Source: an uncultured Clostridia bacterium (lineage in GTDB: Bacteria > Bacillota > Clostridia > UBA1381). Taken from it: a DNA stretch of 33,262 bases. Below, one piece after another: positions 1-6,347 of the stretch (the stretch's first letter is position 1; each line of letters opens with the position of its first letter). Position numbers and translations under genes: made by a program. The notes beneath the pieces are model-generated. The model saw only the letters and a program-made list of their open reading frames with translations. It did not search any database and was not told where the DNA came from. The stretch spans positions 1-33,262 of the forward strand of contig CANQJC010000022.1 in the NCBI GenBank assembly GCA_947624165.1, in the 5' to 3' direction.

Positions 1-434
1 CCTTGCACCCGCCCATATAATTTATCAAGCACAATCATTATTTTAGCATTTGTTTCATTTACTCTGTCTATTATCTGCTGTTCCTCAAAGAATGGATTAA
101 TCATATTTGCCACAGCACCTATTCGACATAATGCTAAAACGGAATATACCGTTTCGGGAGTGGACGACATAACCATTATCACAATATCGCCTTTTCTAAT
201 ACCTGCACATTCCAAAGCTCTTTTTGTCTTTTCAACATTTTTAAACAACTCACCATAAGTAATTTTTCTTCCGAAATATATCAAGGCAATATCATTCAAA
301 TTGTCTTTGTGCATTTCATAAATATTTTCGTATGCGGTACGTTTAGGCAATTCTATACTTAATGCCTTTTCGCTGTAGTGTTTCAGCCACGGCTTGTCTA
401 TCGACGGATAGCCGGTTAAGATTTCGTTTGACAT
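1..434 (-). CDS. AMP-binding (ANL superfamily) acyl-CoA/acyl ligase, N-terminal part only
   Basis: Partial gene running off the left edge; about 144 residues are visible. The translation begins MSNEILTGYPSIDKPWL and continues into a pattern typical of the N-terminal subdomain of ANL adenylate-forming enzymes: an ITYGEL segment, a GDIVIMVMSSTPETV strand-loop, then LALCRIGAVANMINPFF, and a region ending in KIMIVLD. Family members activate a carboxylic acid as an acyl-adenylate before thioester formation. The SGTTG-type phosphate loop and catalytic Lys lie outside the window, so substrate cannot be judged. The start is set by AGGAGA about 6 bases upstream. The gene diverges from the XRE repressor at 571 and shares its operator region, so control by that repressor is likely (inference). 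Fairly AT-rich compared with most of the window. Confidence 0.8.
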   Translation of the reverse strand, partial: MSNEILTGYPSIDKPWLKHYSEKALSIELPKRTAYENIYEMHKDNLNDIALIYFGRKITYGELFKNVEKTKRALECAGIRKGDIVIMVMSSTPETVYSVLALCRIGAVANMINPFFEEQQIIDRVNETNAKIMIVLDKLYGRVQ

Positions 435-458
435 GATTCAGTCTCCTTTTTAATTTAT

Positions 459-488
459 AATATAAATTCTTATTAAATATTTACACAA
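459..488 (-). promoter_or_regulatory. Probable promoter of the leftward AMP-ligase gene
   Basis: Read on the minus strand: TTGTGT (483-488), 18-base spacer, TATATT (459-464), about 25 bases upstream of the start codon. The -35 lies next to the operator-like site at 494-508. Moderate match only. Confidence 0.4.
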
Positions 489-493
489 ATAAT

Positions 494-508
494 ATCACAA
501 AATGAGAT
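494..508. promoter_or_regulatory. Operator-like site 1 of the XRE repressor
   Basis: ATCACAAAATGAGAT is an imperfect copy of the palindrome at 519-533 (two differences in 15 bases), centred 25 bases from it. It flanks the probable -35 of the leftward ligase gene. It is read as a binding site of the adjacent XRE protein by position and symmetry (inference). Confidence 0.5.
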
Positions 509-515
509 AAAAGTC

Positions 516-536
516 AATATCTCAAAACGAGATATT
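516..536. promoter_or_regulatory. Operator-like palindrome 2 of the XRE repressor
   Basis: AATATCTC-AAAAC-GAGATATT is a perfect 8-base inverted repeat with a 5-base centre, 35 bases upstream of the XRE start. With the related site at 494-508 it forms a tandem pair in the divergent intergenic region. This is the usual arrangement for an autoregulated XRE repressor that also controls the divergent gene. Confidence 0.6.
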
Positions 537-570
537 ATATTATAGTTTTATAAAATCATAGGAGCAAAAA

Positions 571-792
571 ATGAGGTTAAAAGATTTAAGAGAAGACAGA
601 GATTTAACACAAAGCTATATTGCCGAGAAACTGCATATAAAACAAAACACTTATTCAAACTACGAAAACGGTAACAGGGAAATACCTATTACCGCCTTAG
701 TTAAACTTGCTTTGTTTTATGAGACATCTGTTGATTATATTCTTGAATTGACCGATGAACCGTATCCATATCCGAGAAAGAATAAAAAATAA
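571..792 (+). CDS. Small XRE-family (Cro/CI-type) DNA-binding regulator
   Basis: 73 residues, almost entirely one helix-turn-helix domain: LKDLREDRDLTQSYIAEKL, then QNTYSNYENGNREIP, a standard XRE pattern, with a second half (VKLALFYETSVDYILELTD) also typical. No extra sensor domain is present. The start is preceded by AGGAG at a normal distance. The gene diverges from the AMP-ligase gene. The two operator-like palindromes between them suggest it represses both itself and the ligase (inference). The same family appears again at 32896. Terminates into the hairpin region 793-857. Confidence 0.88.
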   Translation: MRLKDLREDRDLTQSYIAEKLHIKQNTYSNYENGNREIPITALVKLALFYETSVDYILELTDEPYPYPRKNKK

Positions 793-857
793 TTGTGCGC
801 TATCCGTGTGCTACGCACAAAAACACAGGGCATCTCGGAAATACCGAAACGCCCTGT
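793..857. terminator. Bidirectional terminator region between XRE gene and GGGtGRT gene
   Basis: Two hairpins: TTGTGCG (793-799) with CGCACAA (814-820), and ACAGGGC (825-831) with GCCCTGT (851-857), the latter enclosing a small TCGG/CCGA stem. On the minus strand the second hairpin runs into GTTTTTG, making it a credible intrinsic terminator for the leftward operon. Confidence 0.65.
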
Positions 858-879
858 TTATGCGGATTTTTCAGTTAAA

Positions 880-1881
880 TCAGCCCTTCAATGCTTCCTC
901 AACAGCAACCGCCACAGCGACAGTCGCGCCGACCATCGGGTTATTACCCATACCGATAAGACCCATCATTTCAACGTGAGCCGGAACAGACGACGAACCC
1001 GCGAACTGCGCGTCGGAATGCATTCTGCCCATAGTGTCGGTCATGCCGTAAGACGCGGGACCCGCCGCCATGTTGTCGGGGTGCAGCGTTCTGCCCGTGC
1101 CGCCGCCGGACGCAACGGAGAAATACTTCTTACCCTGCTCGATACATTCCTTCTTATATGTTCCCGCAACGGGGTGCTGGAAACGCGTCGGATTCGTGGA
1201 GTTACCCGTGATAGAAACGTCCACGCCTTCCTTATGCATTATCGCAACGCCTTCGCGAACGTCGTCCGCGCCGTAGCAGCGAACCTTCGCTCTTTCACCC
1301 TTCGAATACGGAGTTTCCTCAACTATTTTCAGCTCGCCCGTGTAATAGTCAAACTTTGTCTGAACATATGTAAAGCCGTTGATCCTCGAAATGATTTTAG
1401 CCGCGTCCTTGCCGAGACCGTTAAGTATAACGCGAAGCGGCTCTTTTCTTGCCTTGTTTGCGGAATTTGCGAGACCTATCGCACCCTCCGCCGCCGCGAA
1501 GGATTCGTGACCCGCGAGGAACGCGAAGCATTTCGTTTCTTCACGCAGGAGCATCGCGCCCAGATTTCCGTGACCCAAGCCGACCTTTCTGTCGTCGGCA
1601 ACTGAACCGGGGATACAGAACGACTGAAGTCCCAAGCCTATTTTTTCTGCGGCTTCCGCAGCCGACGCAACATTTTCCTTAAGCGCGATCGCCGCGCCTA
1701 CCGTATACGCCCAAGCGGCGTTTTCGAAACAAATCGGCTGAATACCTTTCGTGATGCCGTAAGCGTCGACGCCGTGCGCGTCGCAGATCTCTTTTGCTTC
1801 CTCGATTGAAGATATGCCGTGCTTCTTAAGCTCGGCGTTGATCTGGTCGATTCTTCTCTCATAACTTTCAAATAATGCCAT
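880..1881 (-). CDS. GGGtGRT family protein
   Basis: 333 residues, cytosolic, with no signal peptide or membrane segment. The name-giving motif GGGTGRT is at residues 259-265, followed by LHPDNMAAGPASYG and a Gly/Ala-rich C-terminal tail (GLIGMGNNPMVGATVAVAVAVE). Several Cys residues are spread through the chain but form no clear cluster motif. This family is found mostly in anaerobes and is usually encoded next to a NifU-like scaffold, as here. Its biochemical role is not known to me; a link to Fe-S or sulfur metabolism rests only on the neighbour. GGGAGG precedes the ATG by about 8 bases. It is the second gene of a leftward two-gene operon, 18 bases after the scaffold gene, and ends in a terminator. 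Confidence 0.88.
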   Translation of the reverse strand: MALFESYERRIDQINAELKKHGISSIEEAKEICDAHGVDAYGITKGIQPICFENAAWAYTVGAAIALKENVASAAEAAEKIGLGLQSFCIPGSVADDRKVGLGHGNLGAMLLREETKCFAFLAGHESFAAAEGAIGLANSANKARKEPLRVILNGLGKDAAKIISRINGFTYVQTKFDYYTGELKIVEETPYSKGERAKVRCYGADDVREGVAIMHKEGVDVSITGNSTNPTRFQHPVAGTYKKECIEQGKKYFSVASGGGTGRTLHPDNMAAGPASYGMTDTMGRMHSDAQFAGSSSVPAHVEMMGLIGMGNNPMVGATVAVAVAVEEALKG

Positions 1882-1899
1882 TATCGTTTACCTCCCTTA

Positions 1900-2592
1900 T
1901 TATTCTTCACGAGGGTCGATAAGCTTTACAGCATCATCAACTCTGCCGTACTGACCGCTTGCTTTTTCAAGAGCCTCGTTTGCGTCTGTGCCTTTTTTGA
2001 TCATTTCCATCATCTTGCCGAGATGAACGAACTTGTAGCCGATGATCGTATCGTTTTCGTCAACGGCTATCTTTGTTATGTAGCCCTCTGCAAGCTCAAG
2101 GTAACGGGGACCCTTCTTGCTCGTCGCGTAAGTCGTACCTACCTGCGAACGAAGACCTTTGCCCAAGTCCTCAAGACCCGCGCCGATGGGAAGTCCGTCC
2201 TCGGAGAACGCCGTCTGTGTACGTCCGTACACGATTTGTAAGAACAGCTCGCGCATGGCGGTGTTTATCGCGTCGCATACGAGGTCGGTGTTGAGTGCTT
2301 CAAGAATCGTCTTGCCGATAAGGATTTCCGACGCCATAGCCGCCGAATGTGTCATACCGCTGCATCCTATCGTCTCAACGAGAGCCTCCTCGATAACTCC
2401 GTCCTTAACGTTGAGCGTCAGCTTGCAGCCGCCCTGCTGCGGCGCGCACCAGCCGATACCGTGCGTAAGACCGGAAATATCCTTGATTTCCTTCGCCTGT
2501 ACCCATTTGCCCTCCTCAGGTATGGGAGCGGGACCGTGATATGTACCCTTGGCGAGGGGACACATCTTTTCTACTTCTGCTGAATATTTCAT
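1900..2592 (-). CDS. NifU/IscU-like iron-sulfur cluster assembly scaffold protein
   Basis: 230 residues from the ATG at 2592, chosen because AAAGGAG lies 7 bases upstream; a longer frame to 2667 has no such site and overlaps the promoter. The N-terminal two thirds match the clostridial NifU-like scaffold family: GWCAPQQGGCKLTLNVKDG, then ETIGCSGMTHSAAMASE, with conserved Cys residues suited to holding a nascent Fe-S cluster. A C-terminal extension (GYITKIAVDENDTIIGYKF and a helical end) is typical of this longer variant that partners the GGGtGRT protein. No iscS/sufS desulfurase is in view. It is the first gene of the leftward operon. The role as scaffold is by family; the client proteins are unknown. 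Confidence 0.85.
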   Translation of the reverse strand: MKYSAEVEKMCPLAKGTYHGPAPIPEEGKWVQAKEIKDISGLTHGIGWCAPQQGGCKLTLNVKDGVIEEALVETIGCSGMTHSAAMASEILIGKTILEALNTDLVCDAINTAMRELFLQIVYGRTQTAFSEDGLPIGAGLEDLGKGLRSQVGTTYATSKKGPRYLELAEGYITKIAVDENDTIIGYKFVHLGKMMEMIKKGTDANEALEKASGQYGRVDDAVKLIDPREE

Positions 2593-2638
2593 ACTATTAC
2601 TCCTTTCGTTATTTGCGGTAGATCCGCTCGTTACTATC

Positions 2639-2667
2639 AGTATACCATATTTCCGCAACCGCCGCAA
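2639..2667 (-). promoter_or_regulatory. Promoter of the scaffold-GGGtGRT operon
   Basis: On the minus strand: TTGCGG (2662-2667), 17-base spacer, TATACT (2639-2644) with an extended -10 TG immediately upstream. It lies 47 bases before the start at 2592. Confidence 0.7.
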
Positions 2668-2737
2668 TAAAAATTTTGTAAAATTATTGCTCCGAAGGCG
2701 TTTTATTTCAAAAACACGCGTTTTATTGCCGTTCCCC

Positions 2738-2766
2738 TTGACACGCGCCTTGAATTACTATATAAT
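2738..2766 (+). promoter_or_regulatory. Promoter of the thiC transcript
   Basis: TTGACA (2738-2743), exactly 17 bases, TATAAT (2761-2766): a full consensus vegetative promoter. It lies directly upstream of the TPP riboswitch, so repression must act after initiation. Confidence 0.9.
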
Positions 2767-2773
2767 TTAATTA

Positions 2774-2855
2774 CCTAAGGGGAGCTTATCGCTGAGAGGA
2801 AACGCACGTTTCGACCCGTAACCGTATGCGGATAATGCCGTAACGGGAATACAGG
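2774..2855 (+). ncRNA. TPP riboswitch (THI element)
   Basis: Shows the conserved THI-box order: GGGGAGC at 2779-2785, GCTGAGAGGA at 2791-2800, a P3 stem GAAACG/CGTTTC, GACCC near 2813, then GCGGATAATGCCGTAACGGG at 2828-2847 forming the pyrophosphate-sensing arm. The family binds thiamine pyrophosphate. Here it sits between a consensus promoter and a terminator hairpin, ahead of thiC, as expected for feedback control by transcription termination. The edges are approximate. Confidence 0.95.
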
Positions 2856-2861
2856 ACATTC

Positions 2862-2887
2862 ATGCTCCCTTTTCGGGAGCATTTTTT
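2862..2887 (+). terminator. Riboswitch-controlled intrinsic terminator
   Basis: ATGCTCCC (2862-2869), loop TTTTC, GGGAGCAT (2875-2882), then a T run to 2887. The GCTCCCTT arm can also pair with AGGGGAGC in the 5' side of the aptamer (2778-2785, one mismatch). This offers an antiterminator that forms when TPP is absent (inference from complementarity). Confidence 0.88.
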
Positions 2888-2907
2888 ATGAAACGAGGTA
2901 CATTATC

Positions 2908-4215
2908 ATGTCGTCTTACACAACTCAAATGGACGCGGCGAAAAAGGGTATTGTGACGCCCGAAATGAAAATAGTAAGCGCGAAGGAAAATATGGACGTG
3001 GAGATACTGCGTCAAAGAGTGGCGGCGGGCAGCGTCGCGATCCCCGCGAATAAGCGTCATAAGGCTCTCAGCCCCGAAGGCGTCGGCGAGGGTATGAAAA
3101 CAAAAATAAACGTTAACCTCGGTATCTCGAAGGACTGTACCGATTATAATGTCGAATGGGAAAAGGTACGTATGGCTGTTGAAATGAAAGCCGAAGCGAT
3201 CATGGATCTGAGCTGCTACGGCAAAACCCATAACTTCCGTCAGCAGCTTATAAACGAATGTCCCGCCATGATAGGCACGGTGCCGATGTACGACGCCGTG
3301 GGTTATCTCGATAAGGAGCTTGCCGATATAACGGCCGATGAGTTTCTGGAGGTGATCGAAGCGCACGCGAGCGAAGGAGTGGACTTTATGACCATTCACG
3401 CCGGAATCAACCGCAGAACAGCCGAAATTTTCAAGGAATCCGGCGGCAGACTTACAAATATAGTATCGCGCGGCGGTTCGCTCATTTACGCGTGGATGGA
3501 GATGACCGGCAACGAGAACCCGTTTTATGAATATTATGATAAGGTTCTCGATATACTGGCAAAATATGACGTGACGATAAGTCTGGGCGACGCGTGCCGC
3601 CCCGGTTCAAACAACGATTCGACCGACGCTTCGCAGATAACAGAGCTTGTGGAGCTTGGTATCCTCACAAAACGCGCGTGGGAAAAGAACGTGCAGGTAA
3701 TGGTGGAGGGCCCCGGACATATGGCGATAGATGAAATAGCCGCAAATATGAAGCTCGAAAAGCGTCTGTGCCATAACGCGCCGTTTTACGTGCTCGGTCC
3801 GATCGTTACCGATATTGCCCCGGGCTACGACCATATAACGTCCGCGATAGGCGGCGCGGTCGCGGCGGCGAACGGAGCGGATTTCCTCTGCTATGTAACG
3901 CCTGCGGAACATTTGCGCCTGCCCGACGCCGACGACGTGCGCGAGGGCATAGTCGCGGCAAAAATAGCCGCGCACGCGGGCGACATCGCAAAAGGGATAA
4001 AGGGCGCGCGCGATATCGACAATAAAATGAGCGACGCGCGCAGACGCGTATGCTGGGACGAGATGTTTAAATACGCGATAGAGCCGGAAAAACCGCAGCG
4101 GTATTTCAATGAATTGCCGCCGGAGGAACAACATACCTGCTCCATGTGCGGCAAGATGTGCGCTGCGCGTACAATGAATAAGATCCTTGCCGGAGAAAAG
4201 GTGGATGTTAAATAA
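2908..4215 (+). CDS. thiC: Phosphomethylpyrimidine synthase ThiC
   Basis: 435 residues, the short ThiC form common in anaerobes. The radical-SAM enzyme converts aminoimidazole ribotide to hydroxymethylpyrimidine phosphate, the pyrimidine branch of thiamine synthesis, in the cytosol. Hallmarks visible: [67 protein letters not shown], and [14 protein letters not shown]. The C-terminal cluster motif has Cys at 411, 414 and 418 (CSMCGKMC, spacing 2 and 3). The familiar E. coli-type motif has spacing 2 and 4; whether the shorter spacing is the norm for this subfamily should be compared. Expressed from its own promoter under the TPP riboswitch; no other thi gene is in the window. Confidence 0.97.
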   Translation: MSSYTTQMDAAKKGIVTPEMKIVSAKENMDVEILRQRVAAGSVAIPANKRHKALSPEGVGEGMKTKINVNLGISKDCTDYNVEWEKVRMAVEMKAEAIMDLSCYGKTHNFRQQLINECPAMIGTVPMYDAVGYLDKELADITADEFLEVIEAHASEGVDFMTIHAGINRRTAEIFKESGGRLTNIVSRGGSLIYAWMEMTGNENPFYEYYDKVLDILAKYDVTISLGDACRPGSNNDSTDASQITELVELGILTKRAWEKNVQVMVEGPGHMAIDEIAANMKLEKRLCHNAPFYVLGPIVTDIAPGYDHITSAIGGAVAAANGADFLCYVTPAEHLRLPDADDVREGIVAAKIAAHAGDIAKGIKGARDIDNKMSDARRRVCWDEMFKYAIEPEKPQRYFNELPPEEQHTCSMCGKMCAARTMNKILAGEKVDVK

Positions 4216-4310
4216 GATACATATATAATAGGAAGAAACTCGGTCTGATTCGATTTTTCCGAAATATTAAATCATTTTGTGTTTATAAAAAAATTTAAAC
4301 ATTTTTTCGC

Positions 4311-4340
4311 CTACGGACCGCATACCTATGCGGTTCGTAG
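4311..4340. repeat. Near-perfect 14-base inverted repeat (long hairpin)
   Basis: CTACGGACCGCATA (4311-4324) pairs with TATGCGGTTCGTAG (4327-4340), with a single G-T wobble and a 2-base nominal loop. No T run follows on either strand. It may end or stabilise the thiC transcript 95 bases downstream of the stop, or be a dispersed palindromic repeat. Confidence 0.7.
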
Positions 4341-4367
4341 CAATTTCGTCACAACTTTTCAAACATT

Positions 4368-4384
4368 TGTAATATATTTGTAAT
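4368..4384 (+). promoter_or_regulatory. Candidate WalR (YycF) box
   Basis: TGTAAT-ATATT-TGTAAT fits the Bacillus/Staphylococcus WalR consensus TGTWAH-N5-TGTWAH exactly. It lies upstream of an NlpC/P60 hydrolase, the kind of gene WalKR controls. It is, however, about 240 bases upstream of the -35 in very AT-rich DNA, so a chance match is possible. Confidence 0.35.
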
Positions 4385-4623
4385 ATCTTTCGTTGATTTC
4401 ACCATAATTCGAACAATATCTTGATTATTTTAGAATAATTTGTCAACATGTTGTGCATGACAAAAATTTTATGTAAACGAACTATGACAAAATATGTAAA
4501 ATAGGTAAACATAAAACCGTAATATTTCAGTAATTTTACGCTATTATTTCAGTTAGATTACATTCAAATAACAAAAATAATACGAAAATTTTAAGAAATT
4601 TAACATTTTTGACATCAAAGGGG

Positions 4624-4652
4624 TTGACAGCGAGTTTCATAAGTGTTACAAT
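4624..4652 (+). promoter_or_regulatory. Promoter of the SLH-NlpC/P60 gene
   Basis: TTGACA (4624-4629), 17 bases, TACAAT (4647-4652). It leaves a leader of roughly 100 bases before the start at 4762. Confidence 0.8.
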
Positions 4653-4761
4653 ACAGTCAACGTCGAAGAAAAACAGGACGTTTACGCAATTCGCGACGTA
4701 ACAAAAATATTACGAAAACTCATAGGAAACATCTTTGAAAGTGAAAAGGAGAGATTATATC

Positions 4762-6087
4762 TTGAATAAAACAGCAAAAAAGATTATCTTATCTGTTCTA
4801 TCGTTATCCGCTGTGCTCGGTACGTCGGCGTTTGCCGCTGACCTGAGTGGCTGGGCAGTATCCGACTACCAGCAGGCAAATGAAGCGGGACTCGTTTCAT
4901 ATTCGGTTGTATCTAATAATTTAAAAGATAACATTACACGTGAGGAGTTCTGTGAGCTTATTGTAAATCTTTACGAAAAGCTTACGGGTGAGGAAATGAT
5001 AGAACCTCAGGTATCTCCGTTTACCGACACGAACAGTATGGCTGTCGCACAGGCTTACTGCTACGGAATGGTTTCGGGTACCGGGGACGACACATTCACA
5101 CCCGACAGACTTGTAACGAGAGAAGAAATGGCTAAGATGCTTGTCAGCACTCTTACGGCAAGCGAAGTGAGCTTCAACCTTTCGGACGGCTATGAAGACG
5201 CCGGCGTTATCGACGCTTTCATCGACAGCGACGAGGTAAGCTCATGGGCAAAGCCCGCTGTCATAACGATGCTTAACTATTCGCTTATGAACGGCGTTAA
5301 CGATGAAATGTTCCAGCCTTTGGGCTCGGCGACGAGAGAACAGGCGATATCGAGCGTAAACCGCTCGTACACAACGTTCAGCGACAGCGACTACATGCTC
5401 GACCTGCCGGAGATCACACTTCCCGAAGACGGCGCGGAAATAGAAGAAGGAGACTTCACGGTTGAATGGACGCCCGTAAACGGCGCGCAGGGCTATCATG
5501 TTATAATAAAGGACGCGGACGCGTCGTCGGTGCTTCTTTCCGACGTTTATGATGAGAGCAGCGTTGTTATCGAGGAGGGCTCGCTCGGCGTTGACAGAGA
5601 TTACGCCATCACAGTCGGCGCGGTTCTTAATGACGGCAGCGAAGTTTACAGCATGCCCGTAGACTTCAGATATAAGTCAAAGGCTCCCATACCCAACAGC
5701 GAGTATCTTGCAGAAAATCCCGTTGCGCAGGGACTGCTTGACGAAGCCGATAATTATCTCGGTGTTCCCTACGTATGGGGAGGAACAAGCCCCATGGGCT
5801 TCGACTGTTCCGGATTCGTTCAGTACGTATGCCGTGCGAACGGAATTTCGATCCCCCGCGTTGCCGATGACCAGCTGCACGGACCCGGTACATATGTGAC
5901 AAGAGACCAGCTCCAGCCCGGAGACCTCGTATTCTTCGGCAGCGGAGATTACGCGTCGCACGTCGGTATGTATGTCGGCGAAGGTATGATGATCCATGCG
6001 CCCCATACAGGCGATGTGGTAAGATATGCTTCGATTGATTCGTCATATTATCAGTCGAGATTCCTGGGCGGTAAAAGGGTAATATAA
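4762..6087 (+). CDS. Secreted SLH-domain NlpC/P60 cell-wall endopeptidase
   Basis: 441 residues from the TTG at 4762, chosen because AAAGGAGAG lies about 11 bases upstream; an in-frame TTG at 4735 has no such site. A signal peptide ends at about residue 25 (GTSAFA, then ADL). Three SLH domains follow (about 27-75, 85-135, 150-205; repeated TREE/TREQ motifs), which anchor proteins to secondary wall polymer. Next come a fibronectin-III-like beta domain (about 215-310) and a C-terminal NlpC/P60 domain with Cys349 (FDCSGF), His400 (SHVGMY) and His412 (HAPHTG), the expected catalytic triad for cutting peptide stems of peptidoglycan. The YVWGGTSPMG entrance motif is intact. Monocistronic: own promoter and a strong terminator. 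A wall-remodelling role is well supported; the exact bond is not. Confidence 0.93.
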   Translation: MNKTAKKIILSVLSLSAVLGTSAFAADLSGWAVSDYQQANEAGLVSYSVVSNNLKDNITREEFCELIVNLYEKLTGEEMIEPQVSPFTDTNSMAVAQAYCYGMVSGTGDDTFTPDRLVTREEMAKMLVSTLTASEVSFNLSDGYEDAGVIDAFIDSDEVSSWAKPAVITMLNYSLMNGVNDEMFQPLGSATREQAISSVNRSYTTFSDSDYMLDLPEITLPEDGAEIEEGDFTVEWTPVNGAQGYHVIIKDADASSVLLSDVYDESSVVIEEGSLGVDRDYAITVGAVLNDGSEVYSMPVDFRYKSKAPIPNSEYLAENPVAQGLLDEADNYLGVPYVWGGTSPMGFDCSGFVQYVCRANGISIPRVADDQLHGPGTYVTRDQLQPGDLVFFGSGDYASHVGMYVGEGMMIHAPHTGDVVRYASIDSSYYQSRFLGGKRVI

Positions 6088-6104
6088 TTGTATAGGAAAA
6101 GGGA

Positions 6105-6135
6105 AAGACGCTTGTGATTACACAAGCGTCTTTTT
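6105..6135 (+). terminator. Intrinsic terminator after the wall hydrolase
   Basis: AAGACGCTTGTG (6105-6116), loop ATTA, perfect complement CACAAGCGTCTT (6121-6132), then T's. Confidence 0.92.
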
Positions 6136-6215
6136 GTTCCGGCAAACGGTTTCATTGACATTAACGTCCTGACCGCAAAACCATGTATATCCGTTTGACG
6201 GGTACCCCCAAAAAC

Positions 6216-6243
6216 CGATGCTTCTGCGAAGCGTCGTTTTTTT
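6216..6243. terminator. Second, apparently orphan, bidirectional terminator
   Basis: CGATGCTTC (6216-6224), loop TGC, GAAGCGTCG (6228-6236, one wobble), seven T's on the plus strand; the minus strand also runs into TTTTT. It sits after the hydrolase terminator and before the next promoter, so the transcript it ends is unclear. Confidence 0.7.
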
Positions 6244-6280
6244 ATTAAAAAAATAATTTTATAAAAAAACAAAAAAACAC

Positions 6281-6309
6281 TTTACTAATTTAATCTGATA
6301 CAGTATAAT
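6281..6309 (+). promoter_or_regulatory. Promoter of the amino-acid transporter operon
   Basis: TTTACT (6281-6286), 17 bases, TATAAT (6304-6309), 38 bases before the start. Confidence 0.7.
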
Positions 6310-6347
6310 AAATGATATAAAAAATAAAAACAAAGGGGAATAGGACA

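Larger units (their letters stand above)
4216..4761. other. Long AT-rich intergenic/regulatory region upstream of the wall hydrolase
   Basis: About 545 bases without a credible gene. It holds a long hairpin without a T run (4311-4340), a WalR-box-like direct repeat (4368-4384), two near-identical 19-base repeats (4570-4588 and 4700-4718), a consensus promoter (4624-4652) and a leader of roughly 100 bases. I recognise no riboswitch class in the leader. Confidence 0.7.

Noticed and set aside
793..1605. Open frame of 270 codons on the plus strand following the XRE gene
   Set aside because: It runs through a terminator hairpin and over the GGGtGRT gene; Arg-rich shadow sequence without a ribosome site.
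4216..4260. Possible intrinsic terminator directly after thiC (GGAAGAAACTCGG to TTTTTCC)
   Set aside because: The stem is short and broken by mismatches and the T run lies inside the putative stem; not convincing.
4653..4761. c-di-AMP or c-di-GMP riboswitch in the leader of the wall hydrolase gene
   Set aside because: Such switches often precede NlpC/P60 genes, but none of their conserved core sequences is present here.
6155..6160. TTGACA as promoter of a small RNA ending at the orphan terminator
   Set aside because: No -10 at 16-18 bases; the only TATAT-like sequence is about 24 bases away.
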